In this document: piece by piece, positions 60,594 through 64,000 of the stretch
Layout: each line of letters begins with the position of its first letter
Numbering within the stretch: the stretch's first letter is position 1
Source of the DNA: Perognathus longimembris pacificus
Taxonomy: Eukaryota > Chordata > Mammalia > Rodentia > Heteromyidae
Direction: 5' to 3'
Assembly (NCBI RefSeq): GCF_023159225.1
Contig: NC_063166.1
Location: 45,811,149 to 45,875,148 of the forward strand
Length of the DNA: 64,000 nt
The notes under the pieces: generated by a model
What the model saw: only the letters and a program-made list of their open reading frames with translations
Database searches by the model: none
What the model was told of the DNA's origin: nothing
Program-made: the position numbers and the translations under genes

Positions 60594-60825
60594 TGTGGCA
60601 AGCACAAGTAACTCATACCTAGAATCTCAGCTCTAAAGGAAGGGAAGATCAAGAAGAATAAGGCTCAAACAAGTTGGACAGGAAATATACTCACTACCAT
60701 ATGGATTAACTGTAACTCCTCTGTGTATCACCTTAACAATAAAATTAAAATTTTTAAAAGCCAAACTTGGCAGAAAAGTCCATTTTCGAATTAACCTGAA
60801 AATTCAGGGCTAAAGGCATATCTCC
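60594..60825 (+). mobile_element. B1-like SINE split by an L1 3' end
   Basis: The head ('ggcaagcacaagtaactcat', 'cctagaatctcagctctaaa') breaks at about 60668 and resumes at about 60758 ('agccaaacttggcagaaaag'). The Geo half is vestigial ('gggctaaaggcatatctccc'). Confidence 0.6.
60669..60757 (+). mobile_element. L1 3'UTR end inside a SINE
   Basis: 'ggacaggaaatatactcact' then 'gtgtatcaccttaacaataa' is the L1 terminal signature; only about 90 bases are present. Confidence 0.78.
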
Positions 60826-61079
60826 CAGTTACACAAAAGTACAGTAGTCAATGATTGTGATTCCCCTTTAGAGCAGGAGATTCAATAAATAATCAAAAGA
60901 CAGTAGGTATTTTAAACAATAATTATAAAGTCTGCATGGAAAAATTGTGAAAATTTATTTTGTTTGTACTAGTGCTATGAAGTCAGTTTTATGCTTGCTA
61001 TACAAGTGGTTTAATAATTAAACCATAAGTCAGCCATTTCCACTTGAGTTTGTTTTTAAGATAGAAGCTCCATTCTTCA

Positions 61080-61195
61080 TTTTTTTCCCAAGTAACATAT
61101 GTTTCTTGTATAGGACCAAGTATGAACTATACTCCTATCTCTACTTTCTGCCTACATAAGATTACAAACATGTGCCACCACACCTACCTCTAATT
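61080..61195 (-). mobile_element. Old B1-like remnant (tentative)
   Basis: 'acataagattacaaacatgt' and 'gccaccacacctacct' resemble the antisense head of a 7SL-type SINE. Confidence 0.4.
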
Positions 61196-61639
61196 ATGAA
61201 TTCTTTATGCAAACATGTCCCAAGGACTTAGAAAGTTGTGAAAAGTTATGAGTGAAAAATCACCTCCAGATGTCAATTTTTGTAAGCATTTGGATTGAGA
61301 AATTTAATTAAGGAATGGACATAGGAAGTTACCATTTCTTTAAAAAAATTCAGATATCTCTTTCCACTGAACATTGCTTAAATCAGAATTTGGTCATCAA
61401 AGTAGATATATAAAAATAATTAAGAGATAAATTGATCTCCTTAATAAGTTTAAACAACACAGTGAGAAAAACGATAAATAGTGAGTATGCCCAGAAAATA
61501 TTATCTACATCTAACAACACAGAACTTTTCATAATTCAATGGCTAAACTTCCACATTGTAACTTTCCTTTAAAATTTTTATAAAAAATATAGCTCCTTCA
61601 TTTGTTGATTCATGTCTACTTTATTTCTTTTCCTTTTCC
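61196..61639. other. Unassigned AT-rich DNA
   Basis: Nothing recognised. Confidence 0.5.
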
Positions 61640-62090
61640 ATTATTTTCCTTTATTGTCAAAGTGAAGTGCAGAGAGGTTACAGTTTCATATGTAAGGCAG
61701 TGAGTACATTTCTTATTCAACTTGTTACCTCCTCCCTCATTTTTTCCACAACCTCCCCTCCCTTCTCCTCCTTCCCCATGAATTGTACAGTTGGTTTACA
61801 CCAAATGGTTTTGTAAGTATTGCTTTTGGAATGGTTTGGCTTTTTATCCTTTGTCTCTCAATTTTCATATTCCCTTTCCCTTCCCTAGTCCTAATACATG
61901 TATACAGTATCCAGGGTACTAAGATGAGATACAGTGATAGCGGGGATAAAACCACAGAAAGAGAATACAAGAGAAAACAAAACAAAACAAAAAAAGGGTA
62001 CGGTTTCACATGGCATGTTGAAAATAATTACAACAATGATATACCACTTGTTTCCATAATGTGGAGTTCATTTCATTTAGTATCATGTCC
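61640..62090 (-). mobile_element. L1 3'UTR fragment
   Basis: Antisense 3'UTR: 'ttattgtcaaagtgaagtgc', C-rich tract 61745-61780, 'ttttgtaagtattgcttttg' to 'ccataatgtggagttcattt'. The frames on both strands over it are 3'UTR sequence. Confidence 0.92.
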
Positions 62091-63737
62091 ATTTTTAAGT
62101 GAAAATTAGGTTTCTCTCTTTGCACTGGTTTTCAAAAACAATTTTCAATCACAGCAAATATTAAATTAACAAGATTTGCATATGATATTAGTGCTTTCAA
62201 TTCACCCTTTTATTTCATGGGTCAGATATATACTTAAATGTGTGTGACACATCTGTTACATACATCTATATTGTAAGCCATTACAAGTCGTCTTTTCCTC
62301 AGTGAATACAGGAATATAATTTAGTAATTAATCAAAAACAAATCTAAAGTTATGTCTCCATAGTTATAAGACAGTTATTTTACTCTATATGTTCTTTCAT
62401 AATTTCCACACACTTTTGTCAGCTGAAAAACATAAGGAAATGCATATTAAAAATCCCAGATTTGTGTATATTTACTTCTACAGGACATAGACTATAACCT
62501 ATAAGTATTTGAGCATTACCTATAAGTATTGCCTATAAATATAATCTATAATTAAAGCAGAATATAACCTATAAGCCTTTGAGGGAAGAAAATAGACTAC
62601 TAAAATATATTCACTTGAAGTCTCAGTTATGTCAAATGAAAAGATAACACATGAGTGAACTTGACCCTTACCCATTTCTGGAATTAAAATGAACAATAAA
62701 GTGAAAAAAAAGTCCATCAAAAGAGCTCAATGCTGTAATGAAATAGCACTGGAAAAAGGACTGTTAGATAAGGGAGCAATGTCCTGAGAGAAGGGGAGTT
62801 TGGTTACAGTCCACTTGGTGCACAGCTACCAACTTTGCTCAGCCTCAGCTCCTGCACGTAGGATACACACTGGTGTTCCTGTTCCTGTCAAGAGTAAGGA
62901 ACTTCATCAATGTGACATTCAGAGAAGAGGAACTAATTAAATAAATGATGTCGGCTTAATTTTAGGTAACTAAAGAAAATGTTAAAGACCACAATAAAAA
63001 CTTTAAATTTCTAATTAGTGATGGCATTAAAGACATTGTAGCTTAATATATGGCAACTTGGCATACAGGATATTTTAAGCTGAAGAGATCTGAATTACTA
63101 GCCAACATCTTTGCCTACTCCTGGTGCTGTTCATACACATTTTTCAGGCAGATTCAAGTGTATATCAACAAATCTTCACAGAGGGAGTTTCTTGTCCAGT
63201 GCCTGTGGCTAAATTATAACTCAACAAAGCCTGAGGATTCTACTTAGTGCTATTCCATTCCAGTGAGCAAGCGCGTCTGCCCTTTTCTGCTGTGGCTGAA
63301 CACAGACAAGAGAAATGGTTATCCAGGGAGCTCAGTATTTAGCCCAAGGCAGCTACAAGTCTCAGAGGACAACAATGTCCTCTAGTTACCCTTTCCTGGT
63401 TCTCACGGGAAAGCCACAGAACCAGATAGCCACTCAGTTCCACTGAAGCCAGTGGTCTCTCTGAGTCACAAAACAAACATAGCAGTTCACCTTACCCTCA
63501 GAGCACAGGCAGTAATCCAGAACAAGAAGACATGCTGGAAGCAAATCAGCCTGCTCAGGATTACAAGCTGACCATCAGATTGTGAGGTGACTAGATTAAA
63601 AGTTGACATTTTTATTACTGCCAAAGATCACCCACAAAGGCTAGAAGATATGATCATTTCCTCAGTTTTATAGGTATAAGTGGAAAGACATAGGGCAATA
63701 AAAATTCTGGGAAATAAGACACTATACAAGATTCTAG
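62091..63737. other. Unassigned AT-rich DNA
   Basis: Three near-copies of 'cctataagtat' at 62500-62570 are a minor local repeat. The frames at 62520-62720 (-) and 63050-63247 (+) have no recognised domain. Confidence 0.45.
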
Positions 63738-63815
63738 GTCTGAGGATATAATTCAGTTGTACAGCACTTGCCTGTCATGTACAAGCCTAGACCTAAATTT
63801 CCAGTACTAAAACAA
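63738..63815 (+). mobile_element. Old ID-like monomer
   Basis: 'ctgaggatataattcagttg', 'acagcacttgcctgtcatgt' and 'acaagcctagacctaaattt' follow the ID order, then an (AAAC)n tail. No Geo half. Confidence 0.7.
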
Positions 63816-64000
63816 ACAAACATTGCACTAATAATGCACCTCAGAGAAGTGTAGATCAATGAAACAATTCTTCCAAGTTTGGGAAAACATAAGAAAATAT
63901 GGATAGAAACTAAATGAATGCCTAAAACTGTGTGTTCACTTCCTACAAATAAAAATAGAGAAAAATCAAAATAGTCTCAGAAAAAGAAAGACTGAGGAAA

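Overview
The window looks like a gene-poor, AT-rich stretch of nuclear DNA from a rodent, most likely of the superfamily Geomyoidea (kangaroo rats, pocket mice, pocket gophers). The main reason is its commonest short repeat. This is a dimeric SINE whose left half resembles the rodent ID element (tRNA-Ala-derived) and whose right half matches the description of the 'Geo' monomer of the IDL-Geo SINE, which has been reported only from Geomyoidea. The family assignment is established knowledge applied from memory; the taxon is an inference. I found no intact cellular protein-coding gene, no intact tRNA or rRNA gene and no CRISPR array. Nearly all recognisable sequence is retrotransposon-derived.

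Layout. At 1-20.7 kb there are 3'-end L1 pieces, old L1 and L2 remnants, IDL-Geo and B1-like/Geo SINEs, and a 3'-truncated 5S rRNA retropseudogene at 8426-8516 with an 18-bp target-site duplication. At 20.7-29.0 kb lies one essentially full-length L1: 5'UTR, ORF1, ORF2 and 3'UTR. It is disabled by stops and frameshifts, by a solo LTR (25271-25844) and by a SINE (27318-27520); its polymerase motif reads FAED instead of FADD. At 29-41 kb there are old repeats, microsatellites, a poly(A)-tailed retrocopy of an unidentified mRNA 3' end (30349-30600), several SINEs, an unexplained 137-codon open frame (36729-37142, minus) and a 5'-inverted L1 carrying an 89-bp retro-insert. At 41-53 kb come more SINEs and old L1, then an unusual composite at 49331-49945. 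There a piece of an L-threonine dehydrogenase (TDH) retrocopy is joined in frame to a decayed C2H2 zinc-finger retrocopy. At 52.9-64 kb there is a three-level nest (SINE broken by L1 broken by LTR), a clean twin-primed L1 (55491-57280) with target duplication, and more SINEs and L1 ends.

How the parts relate. The L1 supplies the machinery (endonuclease and reverse transcriptase) that explains almost everything else seen here: SINE insertions with A-rich tails and 10-18-bp duplications, 5'-inverted L1 copies, tailless and tailed retropseudogenes, and the chimeric retrocopy. The two LTRs are the only clear non-L1 insertions. Boundaries were read by eye, so those without a stated duplication may be off by 5-30 bases. 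Family names for old repeats are tentative.
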